From Bacillota bacterium (GTDB lineage Bacteria > Bacillota > Clostridia > Acetivibrionales > DTU013), in NCBI GenBank assembly GCA_023399355.1, contig JAEWQC010000027.1:1-15371 (forward strand): a stretch of 15,371 bases of DNA. The letters run 5' to 3'. Below, piece by piece: positions 1 to 6,647 of this stretch. The position numbers and the translations under genes were made by a program. Below the pieces are notes generated by a model. That model was not told where the DNA came from. It made no database searches and saw nothing but the letters and a program-made list of their open reading frames with translations. The stretch's first letter is position 1; each line of letters opens with the position of its first letter.

Positions 1-9
1 ATCTATACT

Positions 10-648
10 ATGGTTGAGAATGCGACAAAGGGCCTTCCAATTACTGATGAGGTTTTCAAGGAAGAAGATTATGGTAAGCAATACCAGCTACTGAATACTA
101 TGCGGGATATGTTTAAAGAATCATTTCAAATTACAGCTGAAATTCAAGATTCGATTAAGGAAGCTCAAATTAGTACAATTTTAACTTCTCAAGTATTAGG
201 TGATCAAAAGGAATTATCAATGGCTAGAGAAAGACTCAAAACTGCAATGAATAAAATTGATGATTTAGGAAAAGAATTTATAAATAATATGGATACATTT
301 GTATCAAAGGTAAATAAATTGGATTTATCAGAGGAATATAAGCAAGGAATAATTGATGGCTATTTAAATTCATCCGGCAATAGTAAAGAAACTATGAGAA
401 ACTATTATCAGATTGAGATGGATATATTTGCATCAATTGATGATATTCTTGAATATATGCAAAGTAAAGAGGGAACATATACTTTTAATTCAAGTGCAAT
501 CATATTTGAGAATGACGCAGATGCTGAGGAATACAACAAGTTGTATCAAAATCTGGAGCAGGATGTTGCCAAAGAGACAGAATGGTTAAAGAAAAGAAAT
601 GAAAGTTTAGGCTCAAGATTGAATGAATTTAAGGATGAATTGAAGTAG
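10..648 (+). CDS. coiled-coil protein of unknown function, possibly 5'-truncated
   Basis: I do not recognise the family. The 212 residues read from the first ATG are charged, mostly helical and rich in Glu, Lys, Asn and Gln. Long heptad-like stretches suggest a coiled coil, at roughly residues 30-105 and 170-212. There are no cysteines, no signal peptide and no membrane segment. The frame is open through the nine bases before the ATG to the window edge and no ribosome binding site is visible, so this may be the C-terminal part of a longer protein, perhaps with a membrane domain upstream. The stop lies 22 bases before the terminal repeat of a Tn3-family remnant, so the gene may have lost its downstream neighbours or its native terminator to that insertion. 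That it is coding is fairly sure; its function is unknown. Confidence 0.7.
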   Translation: MVENATKGLPITDEVFKEEDYGKQYQLLNTMRDMFKESFQITAEIQDSIKEAQISTILTSQVLGDQKELSMARERLKTAMNKIDDLGKEFINNMDTFVSKVNKLDLSEEYKQGIIDGYLNSSGNSKETMRNYYQIEMDIFASIDDILEYMQSKEGTYTFNSSAIIFENDADAEEYNKLYQNLEQDVAKETEWLKKRNESLGSRLNEFKDELK

Positions 649-670
649 GAGATTGTTTATTTGTCAGAAA

Positions 671-708
671 GGGGTGCTGCCAACATTTCCGACAAAACCC
701 ACGCTAAG
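671..708 (+). repeat. Tn3-family terminal inverted repeat, transposase-proximal end
   Basis: These 38 bases start GGGGTGCTGCC and end CCCACGCTAAG, the size and termini typical of Tn3-family ends. The core CAACATTTCCGACAAAACCC at 681-700 is identical, in inverted orientation, in the second copy at 3225-3262. Confidence 0.88.
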
Positions 709-788
709 GCAATAGTTCGTTAAAAGTTAGCGATTTCGCCCACTTTAAGCCTGTAGCCCTTTAGTTGCCTATGTTTAATGGCCTTAAT

Positions 789-906
789 TCATAATTCATC
801 AGACTCAGGTATATTTCTTACATCAAAGGTATATTCTCCAAGAAAGTTTATATGCTCATCCAAGTGGGGCTATATGTTTTAATAGCTCATCGCTAACGTT
901 GCCATT
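789..906 (-). pseudogene. C-terminal remnant of Tn3-family transposase (tnpA)
   Basis: Read on the minus strand, this encodes GNVSDELLKHIAPLG and then, after a frame shift near 856-859, EHINFLGEYTFDVRNIP and a short tail to a TGA at 789-791. It matches the highly conserved end of Tn3-family TnpA proteins (the S/A-P-L-G-W-E-H-I-N-x-x-G-x-Y block). The conserved Trp codon between the two halves is damaged, which breaks the frame. Everything N-terminal, including the DDE catalytic residues, is absent. The break with the upstream resolvase sequence lies at about 905. The 3' end lies about 80 bases inside the terminal repeat, as expected for tnpA. Confidence 0.8.
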
Positions 907-1211
907 TGAGGAGTAGTCGTGTCTATATTCTCCTTTAAGGAAACAAGGTCTACTGATTTATCCTGAAGCTGTTGTACTATATTAAGAAGGTCTTTTGTAC
1001 TACGCGCTAAACGTGAAATACTCTCTATATAAACTTTGTCACCTTCACGCATATAATCAAGCATTTTGTTAAGTTCTGGCCGATCTGCATTTTTCCCAGA
1101 AGCTTTCTCGGGAAAATATTTATCAATGCTTAATCCCGACAAAGCTATTTCTTACTTGTCTGTATTTTGATCAATAGCAGACACTCTTATATACGCAATC
1201 TTGGACACCAT
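905..1211 (-). pseudogene. broken serine resolvase gene (tnpR-like)
   Basis: An ATG at 1211, preceded by AGGGTGAC, opens with MVSKIAYIRVS, the resolvase N-terminus with the catalytic serine in the RVS motif. It meets a TAA at 1152-1154 (codon 20), where related proteins have Gln. The frame then continues with clear resolvase sequence: KASGKNADRPELNKML, ESISRLARSTKDLL and SLKENIDTTTPQ. These are close to the intact resolvase at 5478-6044, which has KASGKNTDRLELQKML and ESISRFARNTRDLL. The gene stops matching after TTTPQ, where it runs into the transposase remnant, so the end of the catalytic domain and the HTH are missing. A TTG at 1140-1142 could restart a peptide but would lack the serine. 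Confidence 0.85.
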
Positions 1212-1250
1212 TGTCACCCTTTTCATCTTTTAAATCATCATATCACATAT

Positions 1251-1335
1251 AACACAAAACATATATCATTAATTTTGTGTTGGCGCATAAATATAAAAAC
1301 AGGGTTTTGTAACGATTAATATCAATAACACAAAA
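1251..1335 (+). promoter_or_regulatory. res-like site upstream of the broken resolvase
   Basis: Three copies of the 9-mer AACACAAAA occur just upstream of the resolvase start: direct at 1251-1259, inverted at 1273-1281 and direct at 1327-1335. The first two form an inverted repeat with a 13-base spacer. Tn3-family resolvases bind several inverted-repeat subsites placed here and also repress their own promoter. The assignment rests on position and repeat pattern only. Confidence 0.45.
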
Positions 1336-1359
1336 AGTAGGTATTTCGTAACTTGCGGC

Positions 1360-1398
1360 CTTAGCGTAGTATTTGTCGGTTTACTCTTGCGATACGCC
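1360..1398 (-). repeat. Tn3-family terminal inverted repeat, resolvase-proximal end (diverged)
   Basis: The plus strand starts CTTAGCGTAGTATTTGTCGG; the other ends, inverted, have CTTAGCGTGGGTTTTGTCGG at the same place (17 of 20 identical). The outer half is more diverged and ends TTGCGATACGCC, against TTGGCGGTACCCC. Orientation is correct for the partner of the repeat at 671-708. Confidence 0.7.
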
Positions 1399-1462
1399 TA
1401 ATTTTAATCTTTATATGAAAACTAGTGTTGTTTGAAGTTTATAATAATTAACAAAAATGTAA

Positions 1463-1491
1463 TTGACTGATTGTTTCGGTAATGGTAAACT
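1463..1491 (+). promoter_or_regulatory. predicted sigma-A type promoter
   Basis: A -35 box TTGACT (1463-1468), a 17-base spacer and a -10 box TAAACT (1486-1491) lie about 55 bases before the TTG start at 1547. It would drive the small membrane protein gene and perhaps the secreted protein gene after it. Confidence 0.5.
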
Positions 1492-1546
1492 AATATAGTA
1501 TTAAGACATGAGGCATTTAAAATAAGTAAAAAGGGTGAGGTATATT

Positions 1547-1771
1547 TTGAAAAGGGTTGAATTAGGTATCATCTCCGTCATTTTAGCCGGATTAATTCTT
1601 TCACTTGAACTATACGGACTGAAATTTATTTATTTAACGGAATTAAAATCTGGGTTTCCATGGAAGGAAACACCTCTGTCTTATCTCCAAGAACCTAATA
1701 TCTTGTTGGCTATATTTATTACATTTATCGTCATAGTCTTTGGTGTAATAGTAATTGTAAAAAACAAATAG
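1547..1771 (+). CDS. small two-helix membrane protein, unknown function
   Basis: I chose the TTG at 1547 because GGGTGAGG ends six bases upstream; a GTG at 1535 is possible and adds four residues, but it has a poorer site. The 74-residue product starts MKRVELGIISVILAGLILS. It has two hydrophobic segments (about residues 6-26 and 51-71) joined by a hydrophilic loop with KSGFPWKETPLSYLQEPN, so both ends probably lie on the same side of the membrane. No known family comes to mind. It has its own likely promoter and lies 124 bases before a secreted protein gene in the same direction, between two Tn3 remnants. A partner or immunity role for the secreted product is possible but is only inference. 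Confidence 0.65.
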   Translation: MKRVELGIISVILAGLILSLELYGLKFIYLTELKSGFPWKETPLSYLQEPNILLAIFITFIVIVFGVIVIVKNK

Positions 1772-1787
1772 TTGAATAATGCTTAAC

Positions 1788-1808
1788 CCTCATCTTTTGA
1801 AAGTGAGG
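1788..1808 (+). other. small hairpin between the two cassette genes
   Basis: CCTCA (1788-1792) pairs with TGAGG (1804-1808), and CTT with AAG inside. No T-run follows, so it is not a convincing terminator; it could protect or partly attenuate the transcript before the secreted protein gene. Confidence 0.3.
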
Positions 1809-1895
1809 TGATGATTAGAAAAGAATTTATACATTAGCAGGGAAACAAAAATAATTAGGGTCTGTGAAAAAACAAATATCGGGAGGGGAAAAAAT

Positions 1896-2681
1896 ATGTT
1901 AAAAAACACTTTATTCAAAAAAACTGTATCGTTTATTTTAGCAATTTCCATACTTGTTATTATGAATACAAGTATTTTTGCAACAAACACAGTAGTATCA
2001 AGGTCATGGACAGTTAGGTATGATAATAATAGCAATATATATTTAAAGAATATAAAAACAGGAGAGATAGTAGTTCGTGCATTTAGACTTGATGAAACTG
2101 GAAAGCCTATAGATATTAAATTAAGTCAATATGTTCAAGTTCTTAATAATCAGACGGTAGATCAAAATCAGAAGCAATCGGTAACTCAAAGTACTTCGGA
2201 CACAGTTACTCAACACACTTCAAGCACATTAGACTTACCTCCTTATATTACTAGCTATTATAGATATGAACAAACATACAGTTATACTGATTCAGGAAGC
2301 TCTGTAAAGGTTACACCGGATGTAATTGGTCCAGCTACTATAACTTATGGTAATTCAACAACTGTAACGGAATCTTTTAGTGCCGCTATTAGCCTTAATG
2401 CTGAAGCGAAAAGAGTGATAAAAGGCGGTGCATCCTTTACTTGGAACAGCTCTGCATCTACTAGCACATCATTTGGCTTAACTTATAGTGTACCTGCAGG
2501 TAAAACGGGATACATAAAATTCACTCCATATAGAAATGTAACAGTAGGAGAATTATATGAAGATGTATTCTACAATGGTACTTATATGAGTACTTTAGAT
2601 CAAGGAATTTCATATGGATATTCTCCAAAAAAATTAAGCAATGGGTTTGCTGATGGCATTTTTGCATTAGCGTACAATTAA
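1896..2681 (+). CDS. secreted beta-rich protein of unknown function
   Basis: GGGAGGGG lies eight bases before the ATG, a strong ribosome binding site. The 261-residue product has a clear signal peptide: Lys-rich start, hydrophobic stretch at about residues 11-27, and likely cleavage after SIFA at residue 29. The mature part has no cysteines and is rich in Ser, Thr, Tyr and Val. Alternating Ser/Thr-rich runs at about residues 125-205 (TTVTESFSAAISLNAEA, then SSASTSTSFGLTYSVPAGK) are followed by GYIKFTPYRNVTVGELYED. Polar, alternating strands leading to a V-P-A-G-K turn resemble the general look of aerolysin/ETX-MTX2 beta-pore proteins, but no diagnostic motif proves it. A strong terminator follows. 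The gene shares a cassette with a small membrane protein and may have moved with the flanking Tn3 elements. Confidence 0.8.
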   Translation: MLKNTLFKKTVSFILAISILVIMNTSIFATNTVVSRSWTVRYDNNSNIYLKNIKTGEIVVRAFRLDETGKPIDIKLSQYVQVLNNQTVDQNQKQSVTQSTSDTVTQHTSSTLDLPPYITSYYRYEQTYSYTDSGSSVKVTPDVIGPATITYGNSTTVTESFSAAISLNAEAKRVIKGGASFTWNSSASTSTSFGLTYSVPAGKTGYIKFTPYRNVTVGELYEDVFYNGTYMSTLDQGISYGYSPKKLSNGFADGIFALAYN

Positions 2682-2698
2682 GCCATTTAAGCTCTTGA

Positions 2699-2746
2699 AT
2701 GCCAAAAAGGTACTGTAAGAAGTCGAGTACCTTTTTGGCATTTTTA
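2699..2746 (+). terminator. strong intrinsic terminator after the secreted protein gene
   Basis: A perfect 16-base stem (2699-2714 with 2726-2741) closes an 11-base loop. A run of five Ts follows at 2742-2746. The stem contains A and T runs on both arms, so it could also work on the opposite strand. Confidence 0.9.
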
Positions 2747-2842
2747 TTAAATTACAACCTATTCTATCTGTTTTACTGGCAATATCTTGTCAGAGCCTCA
2801 CTATCAAAGGGTAGTGGATAGACGTGAGATCAGGTTGATTAA

Positions 2843-2989
2843 ATTCTGAATGATGTATTGAAAGAAAATGGACTTCCGACCGTGATTAGGCGTAAACCCA
2901 GCAAAGAAACAATAGAACGCAAAGTAGATTTAAAAGCTCCAATTACAGCCAGAAAAGGCACTTATAAAGACAAAACAGATATAAAATAA
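2843..2989 (+). pseudogene. possible decayed coding remnant, unknown family
   Basis: A 48-codon open stretch with no start codon reads ILNDVLKENGLPTVIRRKPS and continues with a Lys-rich tail to TAA at 2987-2989. A stop lies directly before it, and the next frame upstream reads RVVDRREIRLIKF up to a stop, as if one frame had been broken by a small indel. The composition looks protein-like against the AT-rich surroundings. I cannot name the family. The rest of 2747-3116 shows no gene, RNA or repeat that I can support. Confidence 0.3.
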
Positions 2990-3116
2990 AATTAAATTGA
3001 GTTTAAATATGCCAAAGTGTTAAGTTAAAATCATTAATCCGAACTTTGAAAATGTTCTGAGAAGCCTTGACACAAGATGTTTATATCGTTATTGCAGATG
3101 GTTCCAGCTACGCTGG

Positions 3117-3262
3117 TATTAAGAGATGTACCTGAGTCTGATGAGTTAAGACCATTAAACGCAGGCGGCTAAAGGGTTGCAACCTTAACGTGGGTGGAAT
3201 CGCCAACTTTTAACCAATTATTGCATTAGCGTGGGTTTTGTCGGAAATGTTGGCGGTACCCC
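3117..3262 (+). mobile_element. second Tn3-family end (tnpA 3' tail plus terminal repeat)
   Basis: Reverse-complemented, this segment matches 671 to about 827 at roughly 85% over the first 110 bases by my count, then shows a 6-base gap and renewed match over the tail of tnpA. The plus strand codes for LRDVPESDEL, equivalent to VRNIPESDEL in the first copy. The 6-base gap removes the stop, and the frame runs on to TAA at 3172-3174. Only about 146 bases of this element remain; homology stops abruptly at about 3117. The divergence suggests two related elements, not a recent duplication. Confidence 0.78.
3225..3262 (-). repeat. Tn3-family terminal inverted repeat, second copy
   Basis: The minus strand reads GGGGTACCGCC at its start and CCCACGCTAAT at its end, 38 bases. 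It differs from 671-708 at only three positions. The outer flank is CTTTT, unlike the flank of either other end, so no 5-base target duplication is visible. Confidence 0.85.
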
Positions 3263-3808
3263 CTTTTAATGAATCTAAGGTTGACACTCCGCATCTCCTA
3301 ACCCAGTCTAGGATTTCGGATTATATAGAACCGGCGTGGTTGTTAGATACATCCTCATGTTCTGAGCGGAATATATAAAATTTCATTTTCGAAAGATTGC
3401 TACGATACAAGAGATTTTTTGTGATCTGTATGACGAGATTCTTCATGATTGATGACGAATTTAAAATTATTTTCGTTATTTAATCTATTGGTTAATTAAA
3501 CCGGCATCAATAACTTTTGCCAGTTCCCATGACTTCTTTAGTATAAAATAAGAGGGAAGCCCTTTTGAAATCCGTAGCAAAAACTATACCAAATTTTATG
3601 TAATAGAAGTATATTCCTTCATTTCTTAATTTCAAAATACCGATAGCATACAAAATAAGGTAATTGATTGAAGGATTACCAATATTAATGTCGAATAATA
3701 AAAGTAAAAGTCCAGCCAGTATATGAAGAAATTAAAGTGTCAGAAGGACAATATAACAGACATTGCAAACACAAAACACAAACTTGATTAGCCAGGAGGG
3801 TGTAACTG
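3263..3808. other. intergenic stretch without a supportable gene
   Basis: This AT-rich stretch has frequent stops in all frames. A short frame at 3693-3788 reads VKVQPVYEEIKVSEGQYN before a TGA and could be the tail of a lost gene, but it has no start and no recognisable family. No convincing promoter was found for the WG-repeat gene that follows. Confidence 0.4.
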
Positions 3809-5143
3809 ATGAATACAAAAAAAAATGTTGGCTTAGTACTTGTATTCTTATACTTGATCTTCTCTATAGGTACAACGGTTTATGCAGTAAACAATTCTTC
3901 AAAATTTCCAATACTATATCCTATGTCACAGAGCGGCAAATGGGGATTTATCGACAATAGTGGCAAAGTTGTAATAAAGCCTCAATATGATCAGGTAAAG
4001 CAATTTTCAGAAGGTTTAGCATGGGTTAGTGTAAACTCAAAGACAGACTTTCAAACCAGATGGTATTTAATTGATTCTACCGGGAGAAAAATTCTTAGTG
4101 ACTTGCTCCTGGTTGGCGCCAGCAATTTCAAAAATGGGCTATGTAGTATAATTACTCGCTCTAATGACTTCGGCAAAAATAATCGAGTATTTATAGACAA
4201 AGCAGGTAAAGTCATTGCTAAATATGATAATACAAAATGCGGGATGTTTTCTGAGGGCCTATTAGCAATGACTACAAGTACAGACGAAAGTGGCAGTTAT
4301 CTGTATTCTAGGGGTAATTGGGGTTACTTAAACAGTTCAAATGCAAAGGTTATTACTCCAAGTTATCTATATGCGTCTGATTTTTCCGAAGGTCTCGCAT
4401 GTATAGAGACAGAAGGTGGAATGGGGTATATTGATAAAAAAGGCACTATCGTGATTAAGCCTCAGTTTGATTATGCTGGGGATTTTCATGAAGGGTATGC
4501 TGTTGTCGGTGAAGGTAGTAATAATAATATTGGTTTTGTAGAATCAGGATTACTTGAAAGTGACTATTATTTTTCAACAAATATTATGCGAAGGGAAGAG
4601 CTGCTTGGTCAAACAATGATAGAGCCTTTTGACTTAGTAACGATAAGTAAATATGGTGCTAAGTTAGGCTTTATTGACAAAAGCGGAAACAACGTAATAA
4701 AACCGCAATTTGATAGCGTAAAATATTTTTCAAATGGCCTTGCCTGCGTTAAAAAAGACAAATGGGGCTATTTGAATTCTACCGGGAAAATGATTACTGA
4801 TTTCAAATATGATAATGCACGAAGTTTTAGTGAAGGTTTAGCCGCCATCAATGCTCCCGACGATTTCGGCATAAACAAATGGGGGTTCATAGATAAAACC
4901 GGGGAAATTACAATCCCTTTAAAGTATGAAGATGTTAGAGACTTTCATGAAGGCCTAGCAGCATTTAATGATAAAGGGCTATGGGGATTCATAGATACAA
5001 AAGGAAATGTGGTAATCAAACCTTTATATAGTAAAGTTGATGATTTTTCATCTGGAATAGCCTATGTAATGATGTATAGAAACTATAAATATGATACTTG
5101 TTATATCAATAAGACAGGCAAAAAAGTATGGACGAGCTACTGA
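3809..5143 (+). CDS. secreted WG-repeat (KWG-type) protein
   Basis: GGAGGGTG lies about nine bases before the ATG. The 444-residue product starts with a signal peptide (MNTKKNVGLVLVFLYLIFSI, likely cut after VYA at about residue 27). The rest is made of WG repeats of about 35-50 residues with the pattern K-W-G-F-I-D-x-x-G-x-x-V-I-K-P-Q-Y/F-D, then F-S/H-E-G-L-A. I count about seven good repeats and two or three degenerate ones in which Trp-Gly is replaced (RWYLID, RVFIDKAG, NIGFV). A final half repeat ends TCYINKTGKKVW. WG repeats form beta-rich scaffolds, probably for binding, with no known catalysis. It has no LPxTG motif, SLH domain or membrane anchor, so it is probably released or loosely wall-bound. 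It has its own terminator and seems monocistronic. Confidence 0.9.
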   Translation: MNTKKNVGLVLVFLYLIFSIGTTVYAVNNSSKFPILYPMSQSGKWGFIDNSGKVVIKPQYDQVKQFSEGLAWVSVNSKTDFQTRWYLIDSTGRKILSDLLLVGASNFKNGLCSIITRSNDFGKNNRVFIDKAGKVIAKYDNTKCGMFSEGLLAMTTSTDESGSYLYSRGNWGYLNSSNAKVITPSYLYASDFSEGLACIETEGGMGYIDKKGTIVIKPQFDYAGDFHEGYAVVGEGSNNNIGFVESGLLESDYYFSTNIMRREELLGQTMIEPFDLVTISKYGAKLGFIDKSGNNVIKPQFDSVKYFSNGLACVKKDKWGYLNSTGKMITDFKYDNARSFSEGLAAINAPDDFGINKWGFIDKTGEITIPLKYEDVRDFHEGLAAFNDKGLWGFIDTKGNVVIKPLYSKVDDFSSGIAYVMMYRNYKYDTCYINKTGKKVWTSY

Positions 5144-5218
5144 CAGATAGCGCGATCAATGCAAAACATAATAACCTAATTTGTTAGAAACATACTCATT
5201 GCCTCGAAGTAAACGCAT

Positions 5219-5258
5219 CAACAAGGATCAGGGTTCATCGGCTCCTTGTTGTTTTATT
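5219..5258 (+). terminator. intrinsic terminator after the WG-repeat gene
   Basis: A nine-base stem, CAACAAGGA (5219-5227) with TCCTTGTTG (5243-5251), is followed by TTTTATT. It lies 75 bases after the stop of the WG-repeat gene. Confidence 0.8.
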
Positions 5259-5360
5259 ATATACGAAGACTATTGTCAGAACTCATAGAGTACTATTTTA
5301 TTGAACAACCGCTTTTGTCAGCTTTATGAATTTCAATAGGGTATATCCAAATGGAATTCA

Positions 5361-5445
5361 TGAAAAATGTTTCAATAAAATTATATTTTTAAATTATGAA
5401 ATGTTTCAAAAAATATTGAACCCTAAAGAAACATATTGATATAAT
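5361..5445 (+). promoter_or_regulatory. resolvase promoter with res/operator-like repeats
   Basis: A -35 box TTGAAC (5416-5421), an 18-base spacer and a consensus -10 box TATAAT (5440-5445) precede the resolvase. Related motifs lie over and around it: TGTTTCAATA at 5368-5377, TGTTTCAAAA at 5402-5411, and inverted forms TATTGAA at 5414-5420 and GAAACATATTG at 5428-5438. This is the arrangement expected if the resolvase binds its own promoter as a res site and represses itself. Confidence 0.55.
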
Positions 5446-5477
5446 TGAATCATCAAATACAAAGAGGTGATTCGATT

Positions 5478-6044
5478 ATGAATATTGGATATATCAGGGT
5501 TTCCACTACTGAACAGAATACAGCAAGACAAGAAGTTATGATGCGGGATTTAGGGGTAGATGAAATATACATAGATAAAGCAAGCGGAAAGAATACCGAT
5601 AGACTAGAACTTCAAAAGATGCTTGAGTATGTTAGAAAAGGTGATACTGTAATGGTTGAGAGTATAAGTAGATTTGCAAGGAATACTAGAGACCTTTTGG
5701 AACTAATAGAAGTGCTTAAGAAAAAGCAAGTAGAATTTGTTAGTAAGAAGGAAAACATTGATACAAGCACAGCGACAGGAAAGTTTATGTTGACAGTGTT
5801 TAGAGCAATTGCAGAACTAGAACGGGAATACATTCTTCAAAGACAGGCTGAAGGAATCCAGATAGCAAAACAGGAAGGTAAGTATAAGGGCAGAAAAAAG
5901 ATTGAAAATGATAGATTCGAGAAGGTATATAAAGATTGGAAAGCGGATAATATAACGGCAGTGAGAGCAATGGAGCTTCTAGGGATGAAGCGGAATACAT
6001 TTTATAGAAGAGCTCAAGAATATGAAGATAAGCAGGGAAAGTAA
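5478..6044 (+). CDS. intact small serine resolvase/invertase
   Basis: I chose the ATG at 5478 because AGAGGTGA sits eight bases upstream; the 188-residue product is full length for the resolvase/invertase family. It begins MNIGYIRVSTTEQN with the catalytic serine at residue 9. Family landmarks follow in order: DKASGKNTDRLELQKML, ESISRFARNTRDLL with the conserved arginines, KENIDTSTATGKFM, and the ELEREYILQRQAEG helix (about residues 115-130). A C-terminal HTH follows (AVRAMELLGMKRNTFYRRAQ). It resembles Gram-positive Tn3-type TnpR proteins and the broken resolvase at 905-1211, but differs enough to be another lineage. No transposase gene is nearby, so it may serve a lost element or act on res-like repeats in its own promoter. 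Its terminator overlaps its stop codon. Confidence 0.93.
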   Translation: MNIGYIRVSTTEQNTARQEVMMRDLGVDEIYIDKASGKNTDRLELQKMLEYVRKGDTVMVESISRFARNTRDLLELIEVLKKKQVEFVSKKENIDTSTATGKFMLTVFRAIAELEREYILQRQAEGIQIAKQEGKYKGRKKIENDRFEKVYKDWKADNITAVRAMELLGMKRNTFYRRAQEYEDKQGK

Positions 6045-6057
6045 CCCTGCTTTTTTA
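6032..6057 (+). terminator. terminator overlapping the resolvase stop codon
   Basis: GCAGGG (6032-6037) pairs with CCCTGC (6045-6050), followed by six Ts at 6051-6056. The TAA stop at 6042-6044 lies in the loop, so the left arm is coding. Confidence 0.85.
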
Positions 6058-6613
6058 TGGGCAGGATGGAGTTTACTCTTGAAGATACTATTATATTTCT
6101 ATATACCCATTGCTCATCTAAACACAAAGTATTGTTAGAATTATAGTGATTAATGAATTTATTCTTACTATAATTTTAAGAATAGGCATAGGTACAGTAT
6201 GCATTAAATAGTGCTGTTAACAAAAGTATTTCATGTATTTTTTCTTCTAGTTGTCGCCGTCGTTCACCGTGAACAATTTTTTCAGTAAAATGAAAATAAT
6301 ATTGAATAAGTATTATAAAAAGATTGAAACAAAGATGTGAAAATAAAATATATATGTGATTTGAATATTAAAATGATAATAAAAAAGTGTTAACATAATA
6401 TCAAAACAGTATTAAAAATTCTGGATAAGCGACCAGAACGAAATGCAGTGATATTAAGGCTTATAGAGAATAATAATTTATCGTAGATGTATTGATTAGG
6501 AAACAAGTTTATGTTAAGATAATCATAAATACAGAATATCCCATATGGAAAAATTAAAGATAAAATGAATTGTCCTACTAATGTGGGTCTGTATTTGTAT
6601 TGCCTTTTGATCA
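6058..6613. other. AT-rich spacer without a convincing gene
   Basis: The stretch is very AT-rich (about 13% GC at 6361-6420). It has an AT-rich inverted repeat, AATTATAGT (6139-6147) with ACTATAATT (6167-6175), and a small palindrome GTTCACCGTGAAC (6262-6274) followed by AATTTTTT. That palindrome might be a weak terminator for the plus strand, though no gene lies directly before it. A hydrophobic minus-strand frame at 6390-6620 lacks a ribosome binding site. Confidence 0.4.
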
Positions 6614-6641
6614 TTGACAAAGAAAGCTGCAGTTTTTTAAT
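6614..6641 (+). promoter_or_regulatory. strong predicted promoter before the candidate RNA
   Basis: A consensus -35 box TTGACA (6614-6619), a 16-base spacer and a -10 box TTTAAT (6636-6641; five of six consensus bases) predict a transcript starting at about 6648. No open reading frame of useful size follows on the plus strand until 7183. Confidence 0.55.
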
Positions 6642-6647
6642 GAGATT

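Larger units (their letters stand above)
671..1398 (-). mobile_element. decayed Tn3-family transposon, internally deleted
   Basis: The segment is bounded by inverted ends with the Tn3-family layout: a 38-base repeat starting GGGG and ending ACGCTAAG at 671-708, and a more diverged inverted partner at 1360-1398. Inside, on the minus strand and in order, are a res-like site, a resolvase gene with a nonsense codon, and the last ~39 codons of a transposase gene running to the 671 end. About 2.9 kb of transposase gene is missing, estimated from the usual ~1000-residue TnpA; the resolvase and transposase pieces are joined near position 905. The 5-base flanks (AGAAA on the left, TAATT on the right) do not match, so no target duplication survives. 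The element cannot encode its own transposition, though its ends might be used in trans. Confidence 0.82.

Noticed and set aside
879..1142. Treating the resolvase fragment as an intact 87-residue protein from TTG
   Set aside because: It would lack the catalytic serine and ends in the joined transposase sequence read out of frame (MATLAMSY). The true start lies at 1211 with a nonsense codon at 1152-1154.
661..3270. A target-site duplication around the Tn3 ends
   Set aside because: The 5-base flanks AGAAA (666-670), TAATT (1399-1403) and CTTTT (3263-3267) do not match one another.
3763..3960. 65-codon frame overlapping the start of the WG-repeat gene
   Set aside because: It overlaps the signal-peptide region of a well-supported gene in another frame and has no ribosome binding site.
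6390..6620. Hydrophobic 76-codon frame on the minus strand
   Set aside because: No ribosome binding site, very AT-rich DNA where such frames arise by chance, no recognisable family, and its start overlaps the predicted promoter of the candidate RNA.
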